Shown one piece after another: positions 19,354 through 31,300 of a stretch of 64,000 bases of DNA. The first letter of the stretch is position 1. The number at the start of each line of letters is the position of its first letter. A program made the translations under genes and the position numbers. The stretch is from NCBI GenBank assembly GCA_026394555.1, contig JAPKXZ010000052.1:37376-101375 (forward strand), read 5' to 3'. The notes below the pieces were generated by a model that did no database searches, had not been told where the DNA came from, and saw only the letters and a program-made list of their open reading frames with translations. The stretch is from Methanothrix sp. GTDB taxonomy: Archaea; Halobacteriota; Methanosarcinia; Methanotrichales; Methanotrichaceae.

Positions 19354-20277
19354 TTAGAAGACAAACCCGGTTTCAGATGCGGACAGTATCCTCACAAGTA
19401 TATAGTCTTTCATACGCGACGGCTTGATGGTGGCAATCTCGCCTAGCGACACACCCTCGTCGAAGGTTACAGCTTTTACTGCATCCTTGTAAGCATCGTA
19501 AGGCAGCTTCACACGAACGCCGGTCAGATTGAGGGCTATGGGAAGCGGCGAATAGGAGAACTCCACATCCGGCACCTGCTCGCGTACGCTGTCCATGACT
19601 CGAGGCGGCGAGGTGGTGAGCGGATCCTTGGCAATGGAGGAGCGCGTCTTGTCCAGGGCTCTGCCTACGGATTCAACGATCCTGTCTAAGGATCCGATCT
19701 CTGTAGCCTTGCGGGCCCGGTGCGCTACTCTTCCTATGGACGAAACATACTCAAAGGCATAGGGAAGGTCTTTGGCCTCGATCTCTGGCCCGCCCGTGAC
19801 CACCACGGGCACGCTGATGTTCCGGTATAAGCTCTCCTTTTTCTTGATGCACTCCTGGAAGTTGCCGAAGATGAATACGGCGGCATCATGCTCATTTATC
19901 AGAGCGGTTTCATATTCATTGATCTGGGCGATCTCGCGACCGACGCCTCTGGCCAGTCCCAGCATGTTAGTCTTGGAGCCATGGCGGCGCAGGTACTCGG
20001 CTATGTCGCAAGCAGAATGAGGCAGATGGTGAATGGCCAATGTGGGCGTTACCACCGCCACCTCCGTTCCGGCCAGCGGCGCTCGCACCAGCTCTCCACG
20101 TAGCTCCTTGGCCATTGCCTGCAAGATAGCCATATCTTCCGTTGGAACCAATATCAAAAGAATGATCTCGGTCTGGGTTACATTCTTTTGCAGGACGTAG
20201 CCTCCCAGGTCCTCTACCAGCTCCACGACCAGGTCGTGCTTGTACAACCCTCCCGTGAACATCACAGGCTCAAGCAT
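19354..20277 (-). CDS. Methanogenesis marker protein 7
   Basis: [48 protein letters not shown]; context in mmp cluster. Confidence 0.85.
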   Translation of the reverse strand: MLEPVMFTGGLYKHDLVVELVEDLGGYVLQKNVTQTEIILLILVPTEDMAILQAMAKELRGELVRAPLAGTEVAVVTPTLAIHHLPHSACDIAEYLRRHGSKTNMLGLARGVGREIAQINEYETALINEHDAAVFIFGNFQECIKKKESLYRNISVPVVVTGGPEIEAKDLPYAFEYVSSIGRVAHRARKATEIGSLDRIVESVGRALDKTRSSIAKDPLTTSPPRVMDSVREQVPDVEFSYSPLPIALNLTGVRVKLPYDAYKDAVKAVTFDEGVSLGEIATIKPSRMKDYILVRILSASETGFVF

Positions 20278-20881
20278 TCTCCATCTCCCGGATCTTTCCT
20301 TTGATCTCAGATACCATTTCCGGCGTCAAGCTCTCCTCGGCTGCTATGAAAAAGAAGCTGTCTTTGGTCATTATGTTGCGCCGGTTGCGAAAGCCTTCCG
20401 GTGCCACTCTCACCAGGGCATCGGTCAGATCTTGCAGGAACTCTGCCTCCAGGTTTGCAACCATTAGCTCGGAAGGTGACGTATCCGAGGCTATGATCAC
20501 AATGTCCCTTGCCGGTTGCTCTATCCTCTCCCTTCCGTAGCGCTCCCCCAGTACCCGGAGTAGATCAGCCATATGCTCCTCATCATTGATCTTGATCTGA
20601 TAACCGCCCTGCACCTTCATAACATCGCCCACATCCTTGACGGTGAGCGGCGGAATTCCGGAGCGAAGAAGTCCGTATACCGCAAAGTACGGCTTAAGTA
20701 TGTCCACGTAAACATAAAGCCTGCCGATGGACCGGATGAGGCCGAGGCCCTGCAAAATGTCCATGATGAGCTCCCGGTACTTCTTAGCCCCGAACTCCTC
20801 CTGGCCTGTGACCTCAATCTTGAAGACCTCCATGGGGTCCATCTCAGTCCTCCAGCAGCCCCGAAACGAGCAATGCAGCAC
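20270..20881 (-). CDS. Methanogenesis marker protein 17
   Basis: [54 protein letters not shown]; gene order. Confidence 0.8.
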   Translation of the reverse strand: MLHCSFRGCWRTEMDPMEVFKIEVTGQEEFGAKKYRELIMDILQGLGLIRSIGRLYVYVDILKPYFAVYGLLRSGIPPLTVKDVGDVMKVQGGYQIKINDEEHMADLLRVLGERYGRERIEQPARDIVIIASDTSPSELMVANLEAEFLQDLTDALVRVAPEGFRNRRNIMTKDSFFFIAAEESLTPEMVSEIKGKIREMENA

Positions 20882-22070
20882 CTACTGCCCCAATGTACTG
20901 AGCATACTTGGGAACCGTCACCTTAACATGGAGAAGCTCTTCCATGGCTTTAGGCAGTCCTTCAATGAGAGAGGTTCCACCCACCATGATCACCGGCTCC
21001 TTAACCTCAACCTCTTGCAGCTGCTGCTCGTAGACCTGCTCGGCCACAGAATGGCAGGCAGCCATGGCCACGTCTTCCGGTTTGCAGCCCAGGGCAAGGC
21101 TGTTGACCAGGCTTTGCGTGCCGAAGACTATGCAGTAGCTGTTCATGGCTACATTTTTATAGTCTCCTTGGAGTGCCAGCTTTCCCAGCTCTGTGATGTC
21201 GACACCAAGTCGTTTCGCGGTCAGCTCCAGGAACCTGCCCGAGGCTCCTGCACATATTCCGCCCATGGTAAAGCCACCGGGAATGCCGTCCTGCACGGAT
21301 ATGGCCTTGTTGTCCATGCCGCCGATATCAATAACTGTGGCGTTGCCCTTCTGGGCGTCAGCTAAAAAGACAGCTCCCTTGGAGTTGACGGTTATCTCCT
21401 CCTGGATCAGCCGGGCGTTGATATGCTTGCCCACCAAAAAGCGTCCGTAGCCGGTCACGCCAATGGCAGCGATATCATCTTTCGCCACGTTCGCATTCTT
21501 CATGGCAGCTTGCAGAGCATCTTCGGCACTCTTCAAGACCTCGTTGGTGGGAACCCAGCCGGTGCCTATCACCTCATTGTCTCTCATCACCACCGACTTG
21601 GTAGTGGTGGACCCGGAGTCGATTCCTGCCGTTAGGCCCGTCTGCTTCTCACGAGCCAGGAGGCCACGGTACTTGACGGTGGTAACCAGCGCTTCCATCC
21701 GAGTAAGGAGCGTCTCTGCCGTCGTTCTCTCCGTGAAGGAGTAGCTCAAGACGGGAATCTTGGAGTGCTCATGAATGAATTTTCTAATCTCCGATCGGAT
21801 GATGGCAGCCTCAGCGCAGCGAAAGCAGGTCATGACAATTACGGCGTCGGCGAGGTCCGGATTTTGCACGATTCGAACCGCCCGAGCCATGGCCAAGTTG
21901 AGGTCCCCGGAGGAGACGGAAACGCCAAAGGTGTTCTCCACGTTGAGGATATCCTCCAAAGATACCTCAGGATAGATGATCTTTGCTCCTACCGTTTCCG
22001 CGGCGCGATCGATCTCTTTTTGAATGCCGCTGTACTCCGAACCGCAGGAGAGCTGAGCAATGCGAATCAC
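20844..22070 (-). CDS. Methanogenesis marker protein 15 (BadF/HgdC-type ATPase fold)
   Basis: [50 protein letters not shown]. Confidence 0.85.
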   Translation of the reverse strand: MIRIAQLSCGSEYSGIQKEIDRAAETVGAKIIYPEVSLEDILNVENTFGVSVSSGDLNLAMARAVRIVQNPDLADAVIVMTCFRCAEAAIIRSEIRKFIHEHSKIPVLSYSFTERTTAETLLTRMEALVTTVKYRGLLAREKQTGLTAGIDSGSTTTKSVVMRDNEVIGTGWVPTNEVLKSAEDALQAAMKNANVAKDDIAAIGVTGYGRFLVGKHINARLIQEEITVNSKGAVFLADAQKGNATVIDIGGMDNKAISVQDGIPGGFTMGGICAGASGRFLELTAKRLGVDITELGKLALQGDYKNVAMNSYCIVFGTQSLVNSLALGCKPEDVAMAACHSVAEQVYEQQLQEVEVKEPVIMVGGTSLIEGLPKAMEELLHVKVTVPKYAQYIGAVGAALLVSGLLED

Positions 22071-22504
22071 TTTAAACCCTCCAAAAAGGTCCTGATCTTC
22101 TGCACAAAGACCTTGGCCTCATCATCGTTTGTTGGATAGGATAAATCGAGCACAGGAATTCCTTTGGTCCTGATGAGCAACCTCACCAGTTCATTGGTTC
22201 GAGAGCAGCCAGAACAGCCCGTGAGCCACCCCGGATCTTCTACTATGATCGCAGCCTCTGCCTCCTCAATGATCGGTCCAATCAGAGCCATCCGGCCCCG
22301 CACGCCGGAAGGGACATCCACAGCCGCATAACGTAGCCCCTTCTTCGGCTCCTCGGGAGTGACGTTCAAAGGCGGGGATTCGATCCCACTTGCTGTAACG
22401 AGGTTACGCACCGCTTCCGAAACCACAAGCGCCTTGTGACCCATCCTCTCCACAAGGTCGTAGAGTATCATGCTGGTAGGAGGATAAACTATAACTTTTG
22501 CCAT
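22067..22504 (-). CDS. Methanogenesis marker protein 5
   Basis: [36 protein letters not shown]...[16 protein letters not shown]. Confidence 0.8.
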   Translation of the reverse strand: MAKVIVYPPTSMILYDLVERMGHKALVVSEAVRNLVTASGIESPPLNVTPEEPKKGLRYAAVDVPSGVRGRMALIGPIIEEAEAAIIVEDPGWLTGCSGCSRTNELVRLLIRTKGIPVLDLSYPTNDDEAKVFVQKIRTFLEGLK

Positions 22505-22513
22505 TGATTTACC

Positions 22514-22933
22514 TCAGGATAAACCATTTCTTACTATCTCTTCCAGCCTCTTGATCGGAAGAGGTTTCTTCTTTTTTGGAATGACCGGAACTATGCCCTC
22601 AGAGGCCAGTGCCCTGGAGATCATGGGCAACATCTTGGATTCGGACTCGATCATATAAAATCCGGGCCTTGCACCTCCACCTCTGCGACCTCGGCAGCGC
22701 CGGGGGTCACCTGGTGGGAAACCCCGGTCCTTGATGAATATGCCGGCAGGGTCGAGAGCCCGGATCTCTTTTACGAGTGCATTTATCACTTCTTCTTCGC
22801 CATTTATGACGACTCCAAAGCAGGTCTCCTTGACTGTGACGATGTATTTCGAACCGTAAATCTTCATGGCGATATCTGAGGGAAGGATATTCGACTCAGA
22901 GGATGTTATCACATATTTGGTGACCAACATCAT
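22514..22933 (-). CDS. Methanogenesis marker protein 6
   Basis: FIKDRGFPPGDPRRCRGRRGGGARPGFYMIESE motif; cluster context. Confidence 0.8.
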   Translation of the reverse strand: MMLVTKYVITSSESNILPSDIAMKIYGSKYIVTVKETCFGVVINGEEEVINALVKEIRALDPAGIFIKDRGFPPGDPRRCRGRRGGGARPGFYMIESESKMLPMISRALASEGIVPVIPKKKKPLPIKRLEEIVRNGLS

Positions 22934-24453
22934 CGCACCTCCTTAATGTAAATCGTCTCCCCTTCCGACACATCTTTCAGCTTATCCGGCTCCAGTACCC
23001 GGCCGATGATGTTCGTCGCCTCGAATTTCTCGCCGGATGGGCCGTAGCGCTTATCATCCACGAGCTTCATTCCCACCAGGCCGATCTTCTTGGAAACCTG
23101 GTTGGAAACGGCAATTGACCCAGCCGGTACGGTTCCGGTAGGCTTGTTTTCAGGCAGCAGTTCCTTTAAGTTGACGGCATCAATCTCCGGCTTGAAGAGC
23201 AGAGTATTCTCATAGACAAAATAGACCGGCAAGGGGCCCACAGGCCTCTCCTTAAGTCCGGTCACGTGCCGGAAGTAGTCCAGAGTCTTTGGTGCCAGAT
23301 CATCGTAAAGCTGGACCGAGACCAGGCGGGCGAGCGGGATAGAAAAAATGCGCACCTTTTTGTGCTTTAAAATCGCCATCGTCTCTCCAGGCTCCTGCTT
23401 CACCACGACGGCATCTAACCCTTCGTATCCTTCCACCTCGGTCTCGATGCCTCGTTCTTGCATCTGAACAAGAGCTTCTTTGAGACTGCTGCCCATGAGC
23501 ATGATACGCTCCGGCGATACCCTAAACGTTATCAACTGGCCGGGACCGGCCAGCTTTATCATATCCATTCCAGAGGTGATCCTTGCCACCGCAGAGTGGC
23601 CTGGATTCGAGGTTCGGTCCTGCTTGTAGACGAAGATCCTGCCTAAACCTCGCCCGCTCGTCCTTACCGTCACAATTCCTTCCAGACGAGGTTCACGATG
23701 CTCGAAGACTATGGGCACGGTGAGCAACTGATCGGATGAAATATATGAGCTGGAGACGGAATCGACCTTAAAGAAGCCGTCCCGAGTCAGGGCCAGGAAA
23801 AATTCCGCGCCTATTGGAGCATCTTCGATCAGCTCTGTCTCAACTTTAGTAAATATCTCCATTCCCTCTTCTAAGGGCGTAGTTAGATCAGTCGTGGCCT
23901 GTTTCGATGTTATGTCCTGCCATTCAACAATTGGCTCGATGCCCTGTATTTCGTCGCCTGATTGCAGTCGATCTAGAGTATTTTTGCCGCCCACAATGTG
24001 GCCGAGAACCCCACCATTCTTAGGTGTGCCGTAGGCTGCCGTATGCCTTCTCTTTATGAATATGATCTGAGTGTTCTTTCTGTCAAATCCGGCTGCACCA
24101 AGCACAACCTCCCAGCGGCTGTATTCCCGGGCATCACGTTCAAAAGAGAGGGTGGAAGCAAATGGCCCGAAGGCTATGCCGTCCGGCGAGACCCATCTAA
24201 CTGTTGATCCCGATATTTTGTCCAGGTTCTCGTGCCAGATCCTCTGCAGATCGCCATCAATTAGCTCTATTCTTAGTTTGCCCTTGCTGGTGTTAAGCCA
24301 ATAGGAGTTGGTCACGCGACTCTTCTCGCCTCGACCTTTGACCACACCCACTATTGCGCCATTCGCAGGATTTGCGCCGGCTTTGCCCAGGGCATCCAAA
24401 AGCACTGCTCCGGGCAATAGCTCGATCTCTTTGCCATCGACGAAGACTCTCAA
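22930..24453 (-). CDS. Methanogenesis marker protein 3
   Basis: 507 aa; PKNGGVLGHIVGGKNTL, cluster context, overlaps mmp6 start. Confidence 0.85.
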   Translation of the reverse strand: MRVFVDGKEIELLPGAVLLDALGKAGANPANGAIVGVVKGRGEKSRVTNSYWLNTSKGKLRIELIDGDLQRIWHENLDKISGSTVRWVSPDGIAFGPFASTLSFERDAREYSRWEVVLGAAGFDRKNTQIIFIKRRHTAAYGTPKNGGVLGHIVGGKNTLDRLQSGDEIQGIEPIVEWQDITSKQATTDLTTPLEEGMEIFTKVETELIEDAPIGAEFFLALTRDGFFKVDSVSSSYISSDQLLTVPIVFEHREPRLEGIVTVRTSGRGLGRIFVYKQDRTSNPGHSAVARITSGMDMIKLAGPGQLITFRVSPERIMLMGSSLKEALVQMQERGIETEVEGYEGLDAVVVKQEPGETMAILKHKKVRIFSIPLARLVSVQLYDDLAPKTLDYFRHVTGLKERPVGPLPVYFVYENTLLFKPEIDAVNLKELLPENKPTGTVPAGSIAVSNQVSKKIGLVGMKLVDDKRYGPSGEKFEATNIIGRVLEPDKLKDVSEGETIYIKEVR

Positions 24454-24454
24454 A

Positions 24455-26065
24455 TTAACTCCCCAGCATCTCCTTCTCTTCCTCTTCTGTGATCTTGGCT
24501 AAGACTTCGCTGGGAAGACCCATGAAAATCGCCTTCCCGTCACGCATAAGCATGGCTCGGTCGCAGATATTTTTCACGAAGTCCATGTCGTGGCTGACGA
24601 TGACGAATGTCTCTCCCAGCTCCTGACGGGCATTGAGGATGGACCTGGTAACCTCAATCTTGGTAATAGCATCCATAGTTCCCGTGGGCTCATCCAGGAT
24701 TACTATTCTCGGCTCTTTTATCAATACCTGTGCCATGGCCACGCGATGTCTCTCTCCCTCGGAAAGCTCGTCCGGCATCTTGGCCAAGACCGCCTCTGCC
24801 TGATCTTCCGTGAATCCCACCGTCTCCAGGGTGTGAATGGCCTTTCTCTCTGCCAGCTCGAAGGGCAGGGAGAGGCCAATAGCCTCGGTCAGGTTCTCGA
24901 TGACGCTTCGAGAGGGGTAAAGGGTATACTCCTGGTGGAGAATGCCGATGTATTTGGTGGCCCGCCCGCGACCATTAGATCCGAGCACGGTCATGTCCAC
25001 CCAGTCGTCTCCTACTCGTACGGAAATGCTGCCGTCGGTAGGTGTGATAATGCCGCTTACCATCTTGGAAAGAGTGGTCTTGCCGCCTCCGGAAACGCCA
25101 ACCAGGCCAAAGATCTCCCCCTCTTTTACAACCAGGCTGACATTGTCAACGGCCTTCACCACGCCCCGGTCGATGCTGATATATCTCTTTGCCAGGCCGT
25201 TAGCCTTGATTATGGGCGCTCCCATTTCAACTTCTTCACGCTTGCCAAGCGTTCCAGCCATGGCCAGGAACATAGCCGCGATATCTTTGGGCTTGCCTTC
25301 TGCTCTTATCTCTCCGTTATCCAGCAATATGGCTCTGTCGGTTAGCTCGACCATGACATCTTCCCAGTGGCTGGTGATGATCAAAGTCATATTGAAGTCC
25401 TTTACGGCACGTTTTATGGATTCATGCACAACTTTGGCCGTAGCCGGATCGAGGGTCCCCGTCGGCTCATCCGCCAGGAGAACCATGGGCGACTTGGCGA
25501 GCTGGCGGGCCAGGACGACGCGCTGCTTTTCTCCGCCGGACAGCTCTCTGGCCACGTGCATCAGTCTGTGGGACAGGTTTACCTCATCTAAAAGGTCCGC
25601 TGCGCGGTGAACGCTCATGGTGTCTCCCTTCTCCTCCACGGCCCGCATGACGTTTGTTATCACACGTTCATCACCATAAAGAGCAAAGGTCCTTTGCAGC
25701 ATAATAGCGATTCTGTTCACAATGTCGCGCCGAAGAGGATCGTTTATATCCAGTGTCACAAAATCGGCTTGCATTGGTTTGAGAACTCCGCTGCACTTGC
25801 ATTTCTCTCCGACATGGCTGGGCTGCTCTACGTGGCGGCATTTCTCACATCTGGCCACGTGGAAGATCACGCTTCCACTCATGCCGGGAAATGACTCCAC
25901 CCCGCGCAAGACATGCATCAATACGCTCTTGCCGCAGCCGCTTCTGCCTAAGATTCCTACCGATTCGCCCTCCTCTATAACCAGATTTATATTGCGAAGA
26001 GCGACAACATCACCGAATCGAACTGTCAGATCCCGTATCTCGATAAAAGGTGCCAAATCTATCAT
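24455..26065 (-). CDS. atwA: Methyl-coenzyme M reductase activation protein AtwA (component A2), twin ABC ATPase
   Basis: Two Walker A (GILGRSGCGKSVLM, GLVGVSGGGKTTLSK), two signature/Walker B sets; CxxC...CKC insertion. Confidence 0.88.
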   Translation of the reverse strand: MIDLAPFIEIRDLTVRFGDVVALRNINLVIEEGESVGILGRSGCGKSVLMHVLRGVESFPGMSGSVIFHVARCEKCRHVEQPSHVGEKCKCSGVLKPMQADFVTLDINDPLRRDIVNRIAIMLQRTFALYGDERVITNVMRAVEEKGDTMSVHRAADLLDEVNLSHRLMHVARELSGGEKQRVVLARQLAKSPMVLLADEPTGTLDPATAKVVHESIKRAVKDFNMTLIITSHWEDVMVELTDRAILLDNGEIRAEGKPKDIAAMFLAMAGTLGKREEVEMGAPIIKANGLAKRYISIDRGVVKAVDNVSLVVKEGEIFGLVGVSGGGKTTLSKMVSGIITPTDGSISVRVGDDWVDMTVLGSNGRGRATKYIGILHQEYTLYPSRSVIENLTEAIGLSLPFELAERKAIHTLETVGFTEDQAEAVLAKMPDELSEGERHRVAMAQVLIKEPRIVILDEPTGTMDAITKIEVTRSILNARQELGETFVIVSHDMDFVKNICDRAMLMRDGKAIFMGLPSEVLAKITEEEEKEMLGS

Positions 26066-26186
26066 GCCCCATAATTCTCACTTTAATGTAAGGTTGATCC
26101 GTTACCTAATCCAGGCATAATGCTACTTAAGTTTATCCGATAACTTGAATGGGTCTTGCCGATAACGATTGTTATAAGATTCTCAT

Positions 26187-26801
26187 TCAAGGAATGCCCC
26201 TCATTAACCTCTCTTCCTCTTCCTGCTTTAGGAATGCTTTTTTTCTTCTGCGATAAGTAACAAAGGTAATTACTGCCGCAATCACGATAGAGCCGAATAG
26301 GGCCGCCAGGGAGATCATAATTGATGAGAATATGCCTTCAACCATGCCTTTTCCTATCGCCAGTACGATTCTTGGCCCTGCTCTTCCTGAATACGACGCA
26401 TTGACCTGATAGATGCCGGCGCGCGGTGTGGTAAAGGCCATGATGGACCGTCCGCTGCGATTGCCCAGGCTGTAGGTGAAGCTGCTCTTGGCCGGATAGG
26501 TGGCTAAATCAATGCCTGTGGATCTTTCTTTTACAAGGATCTCCAGACCCGACATTTGCTCGCCTGTACTGTAGAACTTGCCGTCCAGGTAGCTGTTGTT
26601 CTCGTAGAAGATGACGTATTCGCCCGGCTCTTTGAGAAACAGGTTTGCGCCTCCAGGTGCCACCATCTGCAGGAGGCCACTTTCAGCGTCAGTTATGCCG
26701 GAGTAGATGGATCCGGCAAATGCAGCAAATCCTAATACTATTATCAGCACGGCCAGGCCATAATACCCAATGCCTGGCTGAATATTATTGCTATTATTCA
26801 T
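26187..26801 (-). CDS. Membrane protein of unknown function, two TM helices
   Basis: N- and C-terminal TM segments flanking a beta-rich extracellular region. Confidence 0.55.
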   Translation of the reverse strand: MNNSNNIQPGIGYYGLAVLIIVLGFAAFAGSIYSGITDAESGLLQMVAPGGANLFLKEPGEYVIFYENNSYLDGKFYSTGEQMSGLEILVKERSTGIDLATYPAKSSFTYSLGNRSGRSIMAFTTPRAGIYQVNASYSGRAGPRIVLAIGKGMVEGIFSSIMISLAALFGSIVIAAVITFVTYRRRKKAFLKQEEEERLMRGIP

Positions 26802-28179
26802 CAGAGAGACTCCATTTGTTTATGTAAGAAGGCACATCGAATTTGCTCTTTGCGCCCTTGTAGTTCATGTAGCGCACCTTGCCAAAGATTGCCCTTTCCT
26901 TCCAGGCTCGATCGTGAACGCCGCCCAGGCTCCAGGCAATTCCCGCATAACCGTTTGCATCTCGGCCGTCCAGTTCATACCGGTCGTTCAGGTAAACGGC
27001 TATCGCATGGGCCGCCGCGGGTGACACCGTCCACTCCAGGATCTTTTTGGCCCAGTACATCCTCATGTAGCCGTGCATCTTTCCTGTTTGCAGCATCTCC
27101 TGCATGGCCGCATTCCACAGGTCGTCTTGGGTGCGGGCCTTCTCCAGTTCTTGCTGAGTATACAGGTATTCTCTTCGGTCCTTTTCATGCTCAGCTAAGC
27201 TCTTTATTGCCCAGGCGGGATAGCCCAGTATATCATCATAATGCTGATTGTAGTAGCAGTAGTTGTCCGATAATTCCTTTCGCACGATCAGCTCTTCTAA
27301 AAATGCGCCCGCGTCTTTCATGCCCTTCAAAACCTGCAGGGCGACACGCTCTGCTGAGATCTGGCCGAAGTGCAGATAAGGAGAAAGGCCCGACTGGCCG
27401 TCAATATTAGGATCATTTCTATCCCTTTCATAACCGATCAACTTATGCTCCAGGAAATGGCGAAGCAGCTTCATGGCTGCCGCCTCTCCCGGCATGGTCC
27501 ATTTTGCTTCTGGTGCAGCATCTGCATCGAAATATGCATCTCCTCGGAGGTATCCTTTCGCAGCCGCCCAATCACTCTCGATAGCGTCTTTCCCGGTGGG
27601 CGATTTTCTTTCCGGGCTCTTTTGCAAGGCCGGGAATTCATCGAGAAACTCAAAGAGAAGACGGTTCACCTTGGGACGGAAGCTGTAGGCGGCCCACTCT
27701 TGTTTGGGGGAGGCAAACCAGCAAGGAATGATGTTGTGGGCATCTACCTCGTAAAAGGGAATTTCCATTTCACCAGCAACAGCAGCCTTCCATTCCCGAT
27801 TCAGGCGCAGGGGGGAAAAGTCAGAGACCAAGGCTCCTGCACCTATTTCACTCAGCAAGCGCGCCATCTCTTTGCCGGGATCACCCAGGAGAAGGAAAAA
27901 GGGAATATTCAGGGCCTTAAGGTTCTTTTCGACCTCTTTTAGCCCTTGCAGCATAAATCGGTACTGCCTGCCGCTCGCACCCAAAAACTCGGGAACCAGG
28001 CAGAAGGCCACCGCCGGATATGAGTCTTGCTTTTGCGCCAGTTCTTTGGCATAAAGCAGAGCCCAGTTGTCGTTAACACGCTGGTCGCGGCTCATCCAGT
28101 AGATCACAGGGCCTTTTGCTTGGCTCTCTTTCGTCAAGGCTCTTACCCTTTTGGGATTGACAAGCATAACGGCTCTCAC
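26794..28179 (-). CDS. phr: Class II deoxyribodipyrimidine photolyase
   Basis: GPVIYWMSRDQRVNDNWALLYA; GQSGLSPYLHFGQIS; MRMYWAKKILEWT; NGYAGIAWSLGGVHDRAW. Confidence 0.93.
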   Translation of the reverse strand: MRAVMLVNPKRVRALTKESQAKGPVIYWMSRDQRVNDNWALLYAKELAQKQDSYPAVAFCLVPEFLGASGRQYRFMLQGLKEVEKNLKALNIPFFLLLGDPGKEMARLLSEIGAGALVSDFSPLRLNREWKAAVAGEMEIPFYEVDAHNIIPCWFASPKQEWAAYSFRPKVNRLLFEFLDEFPALQKSPERKSPTGKDAIESDWAAAKGYLRGDAYFDADAAPEAKWTMPGEAAAMKLLRHFLEHKLIGYERDRNDPNIDGQSGLSPYLHFGQISAERVALQVLKGMKDAGAFLEELIVRKELSDNYCYYNQHYDDILGYPAWAIKSLAEHEKDRREYLYTQQELEKARTQDDLWNAAMQEMLQTGKMHGYMRMYWAKKILEWTVSPAAAHAIAVYLNDRYELDGRDANGYAGIAWSLGGVHDRAWKERAIFGKVRYMNYKGAKSKFDVPSYINKWSLSDE

Positions 28180-28363
28180 TGTTTTTATTACTATTTATAG
28201 AGCTATTGATGACCAGGGTCAAAAAGTCCAAGGGATAACGAGCTTGCATCAACTCACCGATTACCCGGAATAGTGGTGATTAAGTGGGAAATGCTCGTGA
28301 GTGGGATGGCTGAGAAGCCCTGGCAGAAGTTAAGGCAGAAGATAATCTGGAAAGTCGAATCGC

Positions 28364-31300
28364 ATGAAAATATCTTCCGAAAGACGTATAAAGCAGCGAA
28401 GAGAGCAGAAGCCGAAGTTTAAACAGGTCGTCTCAATGACATACGAGATCTTATGGCGCTATGATGTTGATTCTCAGAAGATGAACATTGATTCCTATAT
28501 CTCACCGGTCGCGGACAAGATGCTGGGCCTGCCGGAAGATACCATCAGAAACAGCTTCCAAAGATATTTTTCGTATGTTCATCCAGATGACTTGCCCGCC
28601 ATGCAGGAGATGCTTTCCGAAGGTATAGGAACGCCTGGAAAGGAGAAAACCGCGGAATACCGTTTGCGAAAGGCGGACGGCACGACGTTTTGGGTTCGTT
28701 CCAGGAGTTTTGCTTATTGCCAGCCCGATGGCCGGATCAATATTTTTGGCACTACAATTGATATTGATGACAGCAAGCAGGTCGAAGAAGCATTCAAGGA
28801 ATCAAAGCGACTATTAGCCAATATCATCGATTTTCTGCCGGACGCAACATTTGCAGTAAATCGGGATGGAAAGGTTCTCGCCTGGAATCATGCTATTGAG
28901 GTTATGACGGGTGTACCAAAGGAGGAGATGGTGGGCAAGAGCGGTTATGCCTATGCCGTACCTTTCTTTGGCGAACCCCAGCCGATTCTCATCGATCTTA
29001 TCTTCCAAGAAAGGTCTAAATTCGAAAATAAATATATATCTATATCAAGAAAAGGAAATCAATTAATTGCCGAGGCCTTTGCACCCCAGCTTAATCATGG
29101 TAAGGGTGCATATCTCTGGGGTATTGTCTCTCCTCTTTATGATAGCTATGGCAATATTGTGGGAGCTATCCAGTCTATTCGTGATGTCACTGAACGTAAG
29201 GCTGCACAGGCGGCGCTTCAGGGAAGCGAGAAGCGTCTCATGCGGGCAGAGGAAATAGCCCGTTTTGGCCACTGGGAACTATCTTTAGACGAGAAAAAGA
29301 TGCGCGCCTCAACGGGAGCAAAGCGCATTTATGGATTGGAGGGAGAGGAATGGCCTCTGTCTGATGTGCAAAAAATTCCCCTGCCTGAATATCGCGCGCA
29401 CCTCAACAAGGCTCTGCAAGAATTGGTTCTGAAAGGACGGCCGTATAATGTGGAATTCAAAATTCAGAGACCATCAGATGGACAGATCCTTGATATCCAT
29501 TCACTGGCAGAATATGATCCTGCAAAAAGAATGTTGTTCGGCGTCATAAATGATGTCACGCAGCGCAAGAAGGCTGAGGAAGCATTGCGGGAGAGCGAAC
29601 TAAGACTAAGGACCATTTTCGAGACATCCACGGCGGGAATAATCATAGTTGATCCCCATGGGCGAATCATACAAGCCAACCAGAGAATGGCCGAACTGTT
29701 TGCCTGCCCGCTGGAGACAATGATCGGCAGTAAGTATCCCTCTTTTGTTCATCCGTTTGAACGCTCGGAGGGAACAAAACGCATGCAAGAATTGATGGAA
29801 AATAGAATCGATACAATTTCTACACAGCGACATTATCTGCGCAGGGATGGAGGCGATTTATGGGGATTTATGAGCGGCCGACGGATGGTGGGATCGAATG
29901 GAGAGTTCATTGGCCTACTGGGTATCATTTTTGATATAACCGATCGCAGGCATGCTGAGTTTGCGCTCAGAGCATCGGAGCAAGAGAAGGCGGCAATATT
30001 GAGCGGCTTGAAGCATGTTGCTGTGGAGTACCTGGATCCTTGCATGCGTATCATCTGGGTCAACGAGGCAGTGCAGTCGTCCCTCGGATTATCGATGGAC
30101 GAACTGAAGGGAAAGTACTGTTTCGAGATCCTCCAGGGCCTCAAGGAGCCATGTTCCGGATGCACGGCATTGAAGGCCGGGGCTACAGGGCATTTTCAGG
30201 AAGGAGAGGTTGTGACCCCGGACGGCAAGACCTGGCTGTCCAGAAGCTCGATCGTCAAGGATGCAGATGGCCGTGTCCAGGGTATAGTCCATGTGGCTAT
30301 GAATATCACCGAGCGCAAGCGGACAGAGGAAGAGATTAAGGAAAATCTTGAGGAGATCAAGAGATCCAAGACGCAGATTCAACAATCAAATTCGCTGCTT
30401 GCGGCAATCATGGCAAGCCCCAATAATATTGTCGTTTTCGCGTTGGATAAGGACTACAGATATCTGGCCTTTAATCAAAATCATAAAAATACTATGTTGG
30501 CCATTTGGGGCGTTGACATTGAAATTGGGGCAAATATGCTTGATTACATTACAGATCCCGCTGACCGTAATAAAGCAAAGCGCAGCTTTGATCGAGCCCT
30601 GGCAGGCGAGCACCTGGTTATTGTTGAAGCATATGGAGACAACGATCTGCAGCGTCGTTATTATGAGGACCATTACAGCCCCATCCGGGGAGAAGACAAT
30701 TCCTTCATCGGATTAACGGTATTTCTGTTCGATATTACTGAGCGGAAAATCATGGAGGAAGAGCTGCAACAAACCAATCACGATCTGGAAATTTCCATTG
30801 AACAGTCCAATGAATTGGCCGAGCAAGCCAGGCAGGCCAACGCTGCCAAGAGCGAATTCCTGGCCAATATGAGCCATGAGATTCGCACTCCTTTGAACGG
30901 CGTCATTGGCATGACTGGACTGTTGCAGGATATGGATTTGAATGCTGAGCAGCATGAATATGCACAAATTGCCCATATGAGCGGCGAGATGCTTCTATCT
31001 CTCATTAACGACATCCTGGACTTCTCCAAGATTGAAGCCCGCAAGCTGGAAATGGAAATGCTGGACTTCGATCTGCGCTCCATGCTGAAAGATACTGCCG
31101 ATCTTCTGGCCGTCGGCGCTCGTGGGAAAGGGCTGGAGCTGGTCTCTATGGTGCACCCTGCCGTGCCGTCGTTCCTGCACGGAGATCCAGGAAGGCTGCG
31201 CCAAATTTTAGTCAACCTGGGAAGCAATGCCGTGAAGTTTACAAAGAAGGGCGAGATAGTGATTCGCGCCGGCCTGGAGAGGGAAGACGAACGAAAAGTC

